In this document: positions 6,558 to 12,720 of the stretch, piece after piece | Layout: each line of letters starts with the position of its first letter | How positions within the stretch are numbered: position 1 is the stretch's first letter | Source: Pirellulales bacterium | GTDB lineage: Bacteria; Planctomycetota; Planctomycetia; Pirellulales; Thermoguttaceae | DNA: 18,730 bases | Reading direction: 5' to 3' | Assembly (NCBI GenBank): GCA_030605745.1 | Contig: JAUWHT010000373.1 | Location: 1-18,730 of the forward strand | Program-made: the position numbers and the translations under genes | Notes under the pieces: generated by a model | The model's input: the letters and a program-made list of their open reading frames with translations, nothing else | The model's database searches: none | What the model was told of the DNA's origin: nothing

Positions 6558-7370
6558 TTATAGCCGGGCTGTCAACGCAATCCCCGCCAGGGTCAAATGT
6601 GGTACGTAGAGGGCGGCGGGACCGAGTAGTTCGGCCACGGCGGGGCCGGCGCCGCCGGTGAGGAACATTTGTGGCTCGCCGCTGAGGTCCTTGGACAATT
6701 GCTCGATCAACTGGCGGATCGCGCCCACCGCGCCCCAAAACAGGCCCGAGCGGATGGCCTCGACGGTCGAGGCGCCCAGGGCCGATGGCGGGGTGCCTAG
6801 TTCCGACATTTCAACGGGTGGCAAAAGATCGGTGAACTCGTGCATCGCCCGGGCCGACATTGCAATGCCCGGTAGAATCGACCCGCCTTGGAAGACCCCA
6901 TCGGCCGAGACCAAGTCAACGGTGATCGCCGTGCCCACGTCGACCACCACGGCCGGCCGGTCGGGCTGGCGGAGATAATTGGCAGCCACGGCGTCGATCA
7001 GCCGATCGACGCCCACCATGTCGGGCCGCTCCAGCGCGACCGTAAGCGGCAGGTCGCCGGCGGCCAGCAGCGTGATCCGCTCCTGCGGCCGACGGCTCCG
7101 CAGCCAATCGACCAGCCGCGTGCAGCCCGGCCGGTTCACACTGGCGATCCACCATGAAAGCGATGAATTGTGGGAGGCGACAGAATTGTGGGAGGCGACT
7201 CCGTCGGCGACATCCAACCACGGGCCGATCTTCTCCAACTCCGGCCGCCGGCCGTCGAGCTGCAACGTCCGCTCCGGCTCGGGCAGCGCATCGCCGCAAT
7301 CACCGCGGAACAACCCCAGCTTGATCCGGGCGTTGCCGATGTCAACGGCGATGATGGGAAATGAGGACAT
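6558..7370 (-). CDS. coaX: Type III pantothenate kinase
   Basis: CoaX phosphorylates pantothenate in the first step of coenzyme A synthesis. It is a cytoplasmic ASKHA-fold dimer. The chosen ATG at 7370 gives 270 residues, the usual length. Visible motifs are AVDIGNARIKLGLF (8-21, phosphate-binding Asp10), GVDRLIDAVAA (120-130), VVVDVGTAITVD (141-152, Asp144), GGSILPGIAMS (162-172) and FLTGGAG (236-242). The first motif reads DIGNA where most members have DIGNT or DIGNS. Residues 58-69 (VASHNSVASHNS) come from an 18-bp tandem duplication. The start lacks a clear ribosome site. Upstream codons lie in a palindromic repeat and are probably not translated. Confidence 0.93.
   Translation of the reverse strand: MSSFPIIAVDIGNARIKLGLFRGDCGDALPEPERTLQLDGRRPELEKIGPWLDVADGVASHNSVASHNSSLSWWIASVNRPGCTRLVDWLRSRRPQERITLLAAGDLPLTVALERPDMVGVDRLIDAVAANYLRQPDRPAVVVDVGTAITVDLVSADGVFQGGSILPGIAMSARAMHEFTDLLPPVEMSELGTPPSALGASTVEAIRSGLFWGAVGAIRQLIEQLSKDLSGEPQMFLTGGAGPAVAELLGPAALYVPHLTLAGIALTARL
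7165..7200. repeat. 18-bp tandem duplication inside coaX
   Basis: GAATTGTGGGAGGCGACA (7165-7182) is followed directly by a copy that differs only in its last base (7183-7200). In coaX it duplicates six residues in a surface-loop region and keeps the frame. Confidence 0.85.
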
Positions 7371-7405
7371 GGAATTCGCAGCGCTAGAAAAAATGCTTGG
7401 CGCAT

Positions 7406-7491
7406 CGTTTAGCCGCCGGGCTTGCCCGGCGCGTTGGCCGGTATCAATATGCTCGAACGCAAACGCGCCGGGCAAGCCCGGCGGCTAAACG
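7406..7491. repeat. Perfect 30-bp inverted repeat with 26-bp spacer
   Basis: 7406-7435 (beginning CGTTTAGCCGCCGGGCTTGC) and 7462-7491 are perfect inverted copies over 30 bases. Each arm also contains its own palindrome, GCCGGGC-TT-GCCCGGC. Related partial copies lie at 659-676 and 18471-18493, so this is a dispersed element. It sits in the hicB-coaX junction, supplies the hicB stop codon (TAA, 7411-7409), and lies 35 bases upstream of the coaX start. It could act as a hairpin terminator or attenuator. No T-run follows, and I see no target duplication. Confidence 0.9.
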
Positions 7492-7660
7492 ACTGTCGGG
7501 CGGTCAAGTCATCTACCGCTGCGAGGTATTCCTCGATTGCACTGCGGATGTTGACCAACGCTTCAGCTTCGGTCGCTCCTTGACTCCAACACCCCCGCAA
7601 TCCCGGGCAATGGACCGTATAACCGTCTTCGTTCTTGCTGAGCACAACCTTGTATCGCAT
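7409..7660 (-). CDS. HicB-like antitoxin with repeat-derived C-terminus
   Basis: An 83-residue product starting at the ATG at 7660 behind GGAGG. Residues 1-55 (MRYKVVLSKNEDGYTVHCPG, then LRGCWSQGATEAEALVNIRS and AIEEYLAAVDDL) are the compact HicB antitoxin fold, of the type with an RNase-H-like domain only. Residues from ~57 on (SFSRRACPARL...) are encoded by the 30-bp inverted repeat and its spacer, so the original end has been replaced. I see no hicA gene (dsRNA-binding-fold toxin, ~60-80 residues) on either side: obg ends 49 bases upstream and coaX follows. It is therefore an orphan antitoxin or a regulator. Confidence 0.8.
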   Translation of the reverse strand: MRYKVVLSKNEDGYTVHCPGLRGCWSQGATEAEALVNIRSAIEEYLAAVDDLTARQSFSRRACPARLRSSILIPANAPGKPGG

Positions 7661-7709
7661 GGTTTCCTCCAAGACGAATTGCATATCATTGTAACCCGGT
7701 GGAACGAAT

Positions 7710-8714
7710 TCACCAAGTGTCGCTATTCGTGCCGTCCAGCGCCCCGGCAATTGCCCCGACCAGCGTGTTTAGCCCTTGTCCGGTGACGGCGGAGATCAGC
7801 AGGACTTCGCGGTCCAGTGCGTCGGCCAGTTCTTGTTGTACTGTTTCGCCGGCCGGCAGATCGGCCTTAGTGACGGCCACGATTTCCGGTCGCCGGCCGA
7901 GTGATTGGTCATGCTTGTGCAACTCCTCGCGGATCGCCCGGTAATTCGACAGCGGCTCGCTGCCGTCGGCCGGCTCCGGCTCGACCAGGTGTACCAGGAT
8001 GCCGGCTCGCTCGACGTGGCGGAGGAACTCGTGTCCCAGTCCGGCACCGGCGTGGGCACCTTCGATCAGGCCCGGTATGTCGGCCATGATGAACGAGCGG
8101 TCGCGGTCGATCTGCACCCGGCCCAGGTTGGGATGCTTGGTGGTAAACGGATAAGCGGCGATCTCGGGCCGGGCGCGTGATAGCCGGCTCAGCAGCGTGC
8201 TCTTTCCGGCGTTCGGTTTGCCCACCAGGCCCACCTCCGCGATGACCTTCAGTTCCAGTCGGACCATGCGGACCTCGCCCGGGTCGCCTGGGGTCGACTG
8301 GCGTGGCGCCTGGTTGGTGGCCGACTTGAATCGCGTATTGCCCTTGCCGCCTTTTCCACCCCGGGCAACGGTCACCCGGTCGCCGCCGCCGGCCAGGTCC
8401 TTTAGTACATGCCCACGTTCTGCATCCATGACGACCGTGCCGGGCGGCACGCGGATCACCAGGTCGTCGGCCGAGGCGCCGTGGCAGTTGGCCCCGCGCC
8501 CCAGATGGCCGCTCTTGGCCGTCCAGTGCTTGCGATGTGCCAGCGCGGTCAGGCTGTCGACTCCCTGTTGGGCCAGCACGATCACACTTCCGCCGCTGCC
8601 GCCGTCGCCGCCGTCCGGCCCGCCGCGGGGAACGTACTTCTCCCGGCGGAAGCTAACGCACCCGTCGCCACCCTTGCCGGCCTCCACACGGATTTCAACT
8701 TCGTCGACGAACAA
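7710..8714 (-). CDS. obg: Obg GTPase (ribosome assembly)
   Basis: Obg/CgtA is an essential GTPase that assists assembly of the 50S subunit. The 334-residue product has the glycine-rich Obg domain (residues 1-160, with MFVDEVEIRVEAGKGGDG and GGPDGGDGGSGG). The G domain follows, with GLVGKPNAGKST (G1), YPFTTKHPNLG (G2), DIPGLIEGA (G3), VTKADL (G4) and a late ISA (G5). The C-terminal OCT domain is absent, as in many short Obg proteins. The start is a TTG at 8714. It is the only start that gives the conserved MFVDEVEI, and no Shine-Dalgarno sequence precedes it. Just upstream is the stop of an 11-codon vapC relic, which suggests that the native leader was lost and that translation is now coupled to vapB. 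Confidence 0.95.
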   Translation of the reverse strand: MFVDEVEIRVEAGKGGDGCVSFRREKYVPRGGPDGGDGGSGGSVIVLAQQGVDSLTALAHRKHWTAKSGHLGRGANCHGASADDLVIRVPPGTVVMDAERGHVLKDLAGGGDRVTVARGGKGGKGNTRFKSATNQAPRQSTPGDPGEVRMVRLELKVIAEVGLVGKPNAGKSTLLSRLSRARPEIAAYPFTTKHPNLGRVQIDRDRSFIMADIPGLIEGAHAGAGLGHEFLRHVERAGILVHLVEPEPADGSEPLSNYRAIREELHKHDQSLGRRPEIVAVTKADLPAGETVQQELADALDREVLLISAVTGQGLNTLVGAIAGALDGTNSDTW

Positions 8715-8718
8715 TGGA

Positions 8719-8754
8719 CTATATGTTGGTATCCAGGAAGTGCCTATCGCTCAT
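8719..8754 (-). pseudogene. vapC (PIN toxin) relic, 11 codons
   Basis: An ATG at 8754 overlaps the antitoxin stop, in the usual vapBC arrangement, and reads MSDRHFLDTNI before TAG (8721-8719). HFLDTNI is the diagnostic N-terminal strand of PIN-domain VapC toxins, including the first catalytic Asp. Adding one T would continue ILVH, close to the usual ILVY. Four bases after the TAG the obg frame begins, so the other ~115 codons of the toxin are gone. This was found by reading the minus strand by eye. Confidence 0.8.
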
Positions 8755-8965
8755 TCAGTTCTTCCCTGGTGAATTGTCCGCCAGCCTTGGCGTACCTGAG
8801 TCTCTGCATCAGTCGCTCATAGTCGCCGGCCGACTCGTCCCGGCCGACATAACGCTGCAGCCACTGGCGAAAGGCAGAATTGAGCGAGCGCTGCTCGCGA
8901 GCGGCCTTCTCTCGGGCCTTGCGAATGAGGCGTTCATCGGCGTTGAGGGTGACGTTCTTGATCAT
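8744..8965 (-). CDS. VapB-like ribbon-helix-helix antitoxin, toxin lost
   Basis: A 73-residue product starting at the ATG at 8965 behind GAGG. MIKNVTLNAD forms the DNA-contacting strand, ERLIRKAREKAAREQRSLNS and AFRQWLQRYV form the two helices, and the charged tail (GDYERLMQRLRYAKAGGQF) would have bound the toxin. This matches short VapB-type antitoxins. Its stop codon overlaps the start of a truncated vapC, so the pair was once complete. Without toxin it may survive as an autoregulator of the rpmA-obg region or as an anti-addiction factor. It lies between rpmA and obg, two genes that are normally adjacent. Confidence 0.88.
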   Translation of the reverse strand: MIKNVTLNADERLIRKAREKAAREQRSLNSAFRQWLQRYVGRDESAGDYERLMQRLRYAKAGGQFTREELNER

Positions 8966-9039
8966 CTTGGAGCGATCCTCATTTCAGACCATTTTTCCAC
9001 CACGGTAGATGAGCAGTCACTCAGAATGGGGACAGGCCG

Positions 9040-9073
9040 GCTGGACCACTCGCCGCCCGAGGTATGGTCCAGC
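9040..9073. terminator. Strong hairpin between rpmA and the vapB-like gene
   Basis: GCTGGACCA (9040-9048) pairs perfectly with TGGTCCAGC (9065-9073). An inner CTCG (9049-9052) pairs with CGAG (9058-9061), with a 3-base bulge. The stem sits 11 bases after the rpmA stop. No T-run follows on the minus strand, so it may protect or attenuate the transcript without fully terminating it. Confidence 0.5.
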
Positions 9074-9084
9074 GGTTCGAGTCC

Positions 9085-9333
9085 TCAGACCGACTCGACC
9101 ACGCTGATTCGTCGGCCGCCGCGGTCGAACTTGACGTAGCCGTCAATTTGGGCGTAGAGCGTGTAATCGTTCCCCTGGCCGACGCCGCCCCCGCCGTGGA
9201 ACTTGTTGCCGACCTGGCGGACCAGGATGTTGCCGGCGCGGACCTGCTGGCCGCCGAATCGTTTCACGCCGCGGCGCTGGGCATTGCTGTCGCGTCCGTT
9301 TCGGCTGGAGCCTTGCCCCTTCTTGTGTGCCAT
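9085..9333 (-). CDS. rpmA: 50S ribosomal protein L27
   Basis: An 82-residue product starting at the ATG at 9333. The N-terminus AHKKGQGSSRNGRDSNAQRR is the conserved L27 tail that reaches the peptidyl-transferase centre, followed by GVKRFGGQQVRAGNILVRQ, GNKFHGGGGVG and GNDYTLYAQIDGYVKF. The length is normal. rpmA usually follows rplU (L21) and precedes obg. Here rplU is absent from the 190 bases upstream, and a vapB-like gene separates rpmA from obg. The ribosome site is weak. Confidence 0.97.
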   Translation of the reverse strand: MAHKKGQGSSRNGRDSNAQRRGVKRFGGQQVRAGNILVRQVGNKFHGGGGVGQGNDYTLYAQIDGYVKFDRGGRRISVVESV

Positions 9334-9351
9334 GGTAGTTGCCTATAACTT

Positions 9352-9514
9352 GGCTATCAGCTTTCAGCCGTCAGCTTTCAGCTTTGTGAATCGCCATCAG
9401 GAGGTTCTCATACAGTCTAAGGTTGCATAACAAGCATAACTTGTTTCTTGGAAACATGTTACGTCGATTTTCAGTAATTTCTGGCCAATAACCGAAAGCT
9501 GACGACTGATAGCT
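9352..9514. repeat. Diverged inverted repeat upstream of rpmA
   Basis: GGCTATCAG plus CGTCAGCTTTC (within 9352-9380) recurs inverted at 9493-9514 as GAAAGCTGACG plus CTGATAGCT. The left arm has an extra CTTTCAGC unit. The enclosed ~110 bases contain no gene. The non-coding gap 9334-9521 would include the rpmA promoter, but no box pair is convincing. Confidence 0.6.
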
Positions 9515-9521
9515 AACATTT

Positions 9522-10430
9522 TTACCGGTAAACCCACTCGTAGTCAACCCCTCCGGGTATCCCGTAGCGGATTTCCCGCTCGTGCTCGAAGTATTCGTCT
9601 CCCGGCCGCCAGAAATTGAGCTTCAGTGTCTTTCTGGACAGTCGGCGGCCGGTCCCGATCGGGTCCCCCTTCTTGTAGCTGCCCGGCTTGTCCCGCCAGC
9701 GGTAGGCATTGGTCAAACCTTGGATGTAGACCGAAAACCGGTCGATCCGCGGGTCGATATCCTCCCACGTGGCCACGCCCCAGACCGTCTGGCCCACGGG
9801 AATCATGCCGCAGATTTCCACGGAATTATAGAACCGCCGGGTGCGATCCTCCCGCAGCCTGATCGCCCCCAAGGCTACCGGTATCACGCGGTCCGGGTAG
9901 ACCTTGGTGAAACCCTTGCCTCCCTGCATCGCCCCGTGGCCTTCCAGGAGGAACTCGGGGATGAAGCGAATCGGACGGTCGACATATTCGACCTTGTAAG
10001 TGCCGTCGTCCCCCAGCACCGGGTGCATCACCTTGCCCGGATTCCTCACCGAGTAAACCATGTACCAGATCAACTTCCGCCGCATCTGCCCGCTCGGCTG
10101 GGGAACGTCCACCCAGATCATCCGCATCGGCTTGAACCTGAACTCCAGCGCCCAAACATCGTGCCGAAACGCCACTTCCTTGGCCCAATCAAACTGCGGA
10201 TCGACCGCCAACAATTCGACCACGTTGTGCCGGCTATAGGATTCCTCGATTTGCCGGGCCGGGTTGACCAACTTGACCACACCGGGGGCCAATCTGCGAT
10301 GTTCCGGCCGGGCCTTGACAGGTTGCCGGGCCCCGGCAAGCCGCTCCTGCTGGCCAAACACCGGCCAACTGACCACGGCCCCCAACGCCAAAGCGGCAAG
10401 CCAGTTCCGCAAGCACAACAGGCGATTCAT
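9522..10430 (-). CDS. Secreted planctomycete protein of unknown function
   Basis: A 302-residue product starting at the ATG at 10430 behind GGAG. MNRLLCLRNWLAALALGAVV ... FGQQ is a Sec signal peptide (cleavage near residue 27). The mature part has no domain that I can name. It contains aromatic-rich strands such as DVWALEFRFKPMRMIWVDVP, WYMVYSVRNPGK, RFIPEFLLEGH and VYPDRVIPVALGAI, and ends with EIRYGIPGGVDYEWVYR. This architecture is familiar from conserved planctomycete proteins, so I treat it as a lineage marker. Earlier starts in frame lie over the divergent zinc-ribbon gene or before the promoter and are rejected. Confidence 0.85.
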   Translation of the reverse strand: MNRLLCLRNWLAALALGAVVSWPVFGQQERLAGARQPVKARPEHRRLAPGVVKLVNPARQIEESYSRHNVVELLAVDPQFDWAKEVAFRHDVWALEFRFKPMRMIWVDVPQPSGQMRRKLIWYMVYSVRNPGKVMHPVLGDDGTYKVEYVDRPIRFIPEFLLEGHGAMQGGKGFTKVYPDRVIPVALGAIRLREDRTRRFYNSVEICGMIPVGQTVWGVATWEDIDPRIDRFSVYIQGLTNAYRWRDKPGSYKKGDPIGTGRRLSRKTLKLNFWRPGDEYFEHEREIRYGIPGGVDYEWVYR

Positions 10431-10505
10431 CAGGAGTTCTCCCCATAATAATGTTGGCATCGTGATCCGGGCGTACCGGACCCACCAAAACATCTTCCTT
10501 CTAAT

Positions 10506-10535
10506 AGTATAGTCACCGCGTCCGGCAGTAGTCAA
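10506..10535 (-). promoter_or_regulatory. Sigma70-type promoter for the 9522-10430 gene
   Basis: On the minus strand, TTGACT (10535-10530) and TATACT (10511-10506) are 18 bases apart. This is the same layout and -10 box as the promoter at 1511-1540. Transcription would start near 10499, about 70 bases before the ATG at 10430. Confidence 0.6.
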
Positions 10536-10638
10536 ACATACCCATTTTACCCGTTTTCTCTCGTGCCCCGGTCTTCCGCCCGCAGATTCTGCGAAATCGG
10601 TATAGTTTGCCAATTTGGCGGCCGATGGTAAGAACACG

Positions 10639-11352
10639 ATGTGGTGTGAGCAGTGTGGACAGGACGTGCCTGGGGTGGCCGCGGCCGAGGGAGGGGAATT
10701 TCGCTGTCCCCGATGCGGCGGCGGCCTCCACACCAAGCCTTCCAGCCCGGCGGCCGACGCGACGGCCAATCGCGGCGGGCCGACCACCGCCAAGGACGGT
10801 GCCGACCCGCCGGCCTACGATGGCTGGGAGTTGGACGAGCAGTTGCGTCACATCGGCCGGGTGCTGGACAGTGGCCTGGGGTTGGACAGTGGCCTGGGGT
10901 TGGACAGTGACCTGGGGTTGGACAGTGAAAAGGTCGGAATCCGCCGATCTGCGGCCGATTACTCACGGGAGCCAGTCCGACTGGATCCGGCCCACGCCGG
11001 CCCCCCGCCGTGGCATCTGCCCCTGGCGAGCAAGCGGACAGGCAGGGGTCCGAAGCCCGACACCCAGCAGTCCCACTACCCGCTGGCCACGCTGACCTGG
11101 GCCGCCTTGTCGTTGGGCACGATGGCGTTCGTCTGCGGCGGAGTCCTGCTGGGATGGTCGGTCGTCACCGGCCGGGAAGAGCTATGGACCGTCGGCTTGC
11201 CGGTGGCCCTGGCCGGCCAGGTTGCCTTGCTGATGGGCCTGATCATGCAGCTCGACCGGCTCTGGCACACCAGCCGTGACGCAAGGGCCAAGCTCGACGA
11301 AGTCGACGAGCAATTGCACGAGTTGAAGACCAATTGGACCTGCTGGCGCTGA
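10639..11352 (+). CDS. Zinc-ribbon membrane protein with coiled-coil end
   Basis: A 237-residue product starting at the ATG at 10639. A TTG at 10615 is an alternative. The N-terminus MWCEQCGQDVPG ... FRCPRCGG is a CxxC...CxxC zinc ribbon (residues 3-28). A long low-complexity linker follows, including a six-residue tandem repeat (LDSGLG). Two transmembrane helices come next, at about 153-177 and 186-208. The C-terminal helix (SRDARAKLDEVDEQLHELKT) is a likely coiled coil. Such zinc-ribbon/two-helix proteins are common in planctomycetes, and no biochemical role is known to me. It lies 23 bases before the UMF1 transporter gene and is probably in the same operon. Confidence 0.75.
   Translation: MWCEQCGQDVPGVAAAEGGEFRCPRCGGGLHTKPSSPAADATANRGGPTTAKDGADPPAYDGWELDEQLRHIGRVLDSGLGLDSGLGLDSDLGLDSEKVGIRRSAADYSREPVRLDPAHAGPPPWHLPLASKRTGRGPKPDTQQSHYPLATLTWAALSLGTMAFVCGGVLLGWSVVTGREELWTVGLPVALAGQVALLMGLIMQLDRLWHTSRDARAKLDEVDEQLHELKTNWTCWR
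10873..10926. repeat. 18-bp tandem repeat, 3 units
   Basis: GGCCTGGGGTTGGACAGT at 10873-10890 repeats at 10891-10908 and, with one change, at 10909-10926. A half unit precedes it at 10864-10872. It encodes the (G/D)LGLDS repeats in the linker of the zinc-ribbon protein, so unit number could vary without a frameshift. Confidence 0.9.
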
Positions 11353-11375
11353 AGATGGGGGAAAGGAAATGATGA

Positions 11376-12674
11376 ATGCTGACGACGTTTTCTCCCACTT
11401 CCGAATCACCTCCCGGCCGGCCACGTGAAGTTTTTGCCTGGGCGATGTACGACTGGGCCAACAGCGCCTACTCGACCCTCTCGATCACGATCCTGGTCTA
11501 TTACATCAAGTCGGTGGTCGTTCCGGGCGAATGGGGGACGGTGGTTTGGGCCTGGGGTATCTCGCTGTCGATGCTCACGGCGGCCTTGCTCTCGCCGCTG
11601 CTCGGCGCGCTGGCCGATGCCAACTCGAGCAAGCGGAAATGGCTGGCCGGGACCGCGCTGACCGGGGCCGCCGCGGCAGTATTGCTCGCACTAGTCCCGC
11701 CTGAAAGGACCTGGCTGGTCGTCGGACTGTTTGTCGCCACCTGCCTGCTGTTTGAACTCTCGCTCGGCTTCTACAACGGCTTCCTGACGGAGATTACCAA
11801 TCAGCAGACCATCAATCGCGTATCGGCGTGGGGATACGCGCTGGGTTACCTGGGCGGGGCGACGGCACTTGTGCTGGCGCTTTTGGTGATGATTTTCGGC
11901 GAGGCGATCGGGTTACCCGAACTGTCCGACCAGTTGCGAGTCGGGCTGCTGATCATGGGCCTCTGGTGGGGGCTGTTCACCCTGCCGACCTTGTGGATCC
12001 TGCGCGACCGCGGCCGGCCACCCGAGCGGCGACTACCGTTGTGCAGTGCCGTTGCGCAGGCCACCGGCGAGGTTGTCCACACGTTGCGAAGCGTGCGTGT
12101 CTACCGCACCTTGGCACTGTTCCTGCTGGCGTTTCTCTTCTACAACGACGGCATCCAATCGGTTATCAGCCAGTCGTCAACCTTCGCCATGGATGAACTG
12201 AGCTTCGGCCCCGTGGAACTGATGTCTTTGATCTTGATGATCCAGCTTGTCGCTTGTCCCGGCGCCATGCTGGTCGGCTTCCTGTCCGACCGGATCGGGC
12301 AGAAGCCCAGCTTGATTCTGTGCCTGGCCATCTGGGTCGGACTGCTTTTGGCGGCGTTCTTCGTCACCAGCAAGCTGGAGTTCTGGATCCTCGGCGGCGT
12401 GCTGGCCCTGGTGCTCGGCGGAACTCAATCGGTCAGCCGCGCCATCATGGGCCGGATGACCCCGCCCGAGCGGACGGCCGAGTTCTTCGGTTTTTTCAAT
12501 TTCTCGGGCAAGGCAACCAGCTTCCTGGGCACGTTTCTCTTTGGCCTGATCGTCGCGCTTTGCGGCAGCGCCCGGTTGGCCATCCTCAGCCTGCTGGTGT
12601 TCTTCTTGATCGGTTGGGCGATCATCGCGCGGATCAACGTCGAGCAGGGCCGACGGCAGGCGCTCCAGGCGTGA
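11376..12674 (+). CDS. UMF1-family MFS transporter (Atg22-like)
   Basis: A 432-residue product starting at the ATG at 11376 behind AGGAAA. FAWAMYDWANSAYSTLSITI (residues ~20-39) is the signature of the UMF1/Atg22-like branch of the major facilitator superfamily. SPLLGALADANSSKRKW is the cytoplasmic loop 2-3 motif. NRVSAWGYALGYLGG and FLFYNDGIQSVIS are further family blocks. About 12 hydrophobic helices are visible in two halves joined by a central charged loop (RDRGRPPERR). The yeast relative exports amino acids from the vacuole. Bacterial substrates are mostly unknown. It follows the zinc-ribbon gene closely and converges on the nitrilase-like gene. Confidence 0.9.
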   Translation: MLTTFSPTSESPPGRPREVFAWAMYDWANSAYSTLSITILVYYIKSVVVPGEWGTVVWAWGISLSMLTAALLSPLLGALADANSSKRKWLAGTALTGAAAAVLLALVPPERTWLVVGLFVATCLLFELSLGFYNGFLTEITNQQTINRVSAWGYALGYLGGATALVLALLVMIFGEAIGLPELSDQLRVGLLIMGLWWGLFTLPTLWILRDRGRPPERRLPLCSAVAQATGEVVHTLRSVRVYRTLALFLLAFLFYNDGIQSVISQSSTFAMDELSFGPVELMSLILMIQLVACPGAMLVGFLSDRIGQKPSLILCLAIWVGLLLAAFFVTSKLEFWILGGVLALVLGGTQSVSRAIMGRMTPPERTAEFFGFFNFSGKATSFLGTFLFGLIVALCGSARLAILSLLVFFLIGWAIIARINVEQGRRQALQA

Positions 12675-12720
12675 CAGTACCGTAGTTCGTTTCGGCAAGT
12701 ATCCAGGGATGCACGGCGTC

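Noticed and set aside
7513..7716. Small minus-strand frame beside hicB considered as the missing hicA toxin
   Set aside because: It overlaps hicB in another frame and shows none of the HicA features, such as the catalytic His in its GSHxxY-type motif.
9040..9110. tRNA-like GGTTCGAGTCCTC after the rpmA-vapB hairpin
   Set aside because: Only the T-loop-like motif is present. No acceptor, D or anticodon arm can be folded around it.
9582..10448. A 288-codon plus-strand frame opposite the secreted-protein gene
   Set aside because: Its composition (Pro, His and Arg rich) is that of an antisense shadow. The minus-strand gene has a signal peptide, ribosome site and promoter.
10873..10926. Tandem 18-bp units considered as a CRISPR-like array
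   Set aside because: The units are contiguous without spacers and in frame within a coding linker.
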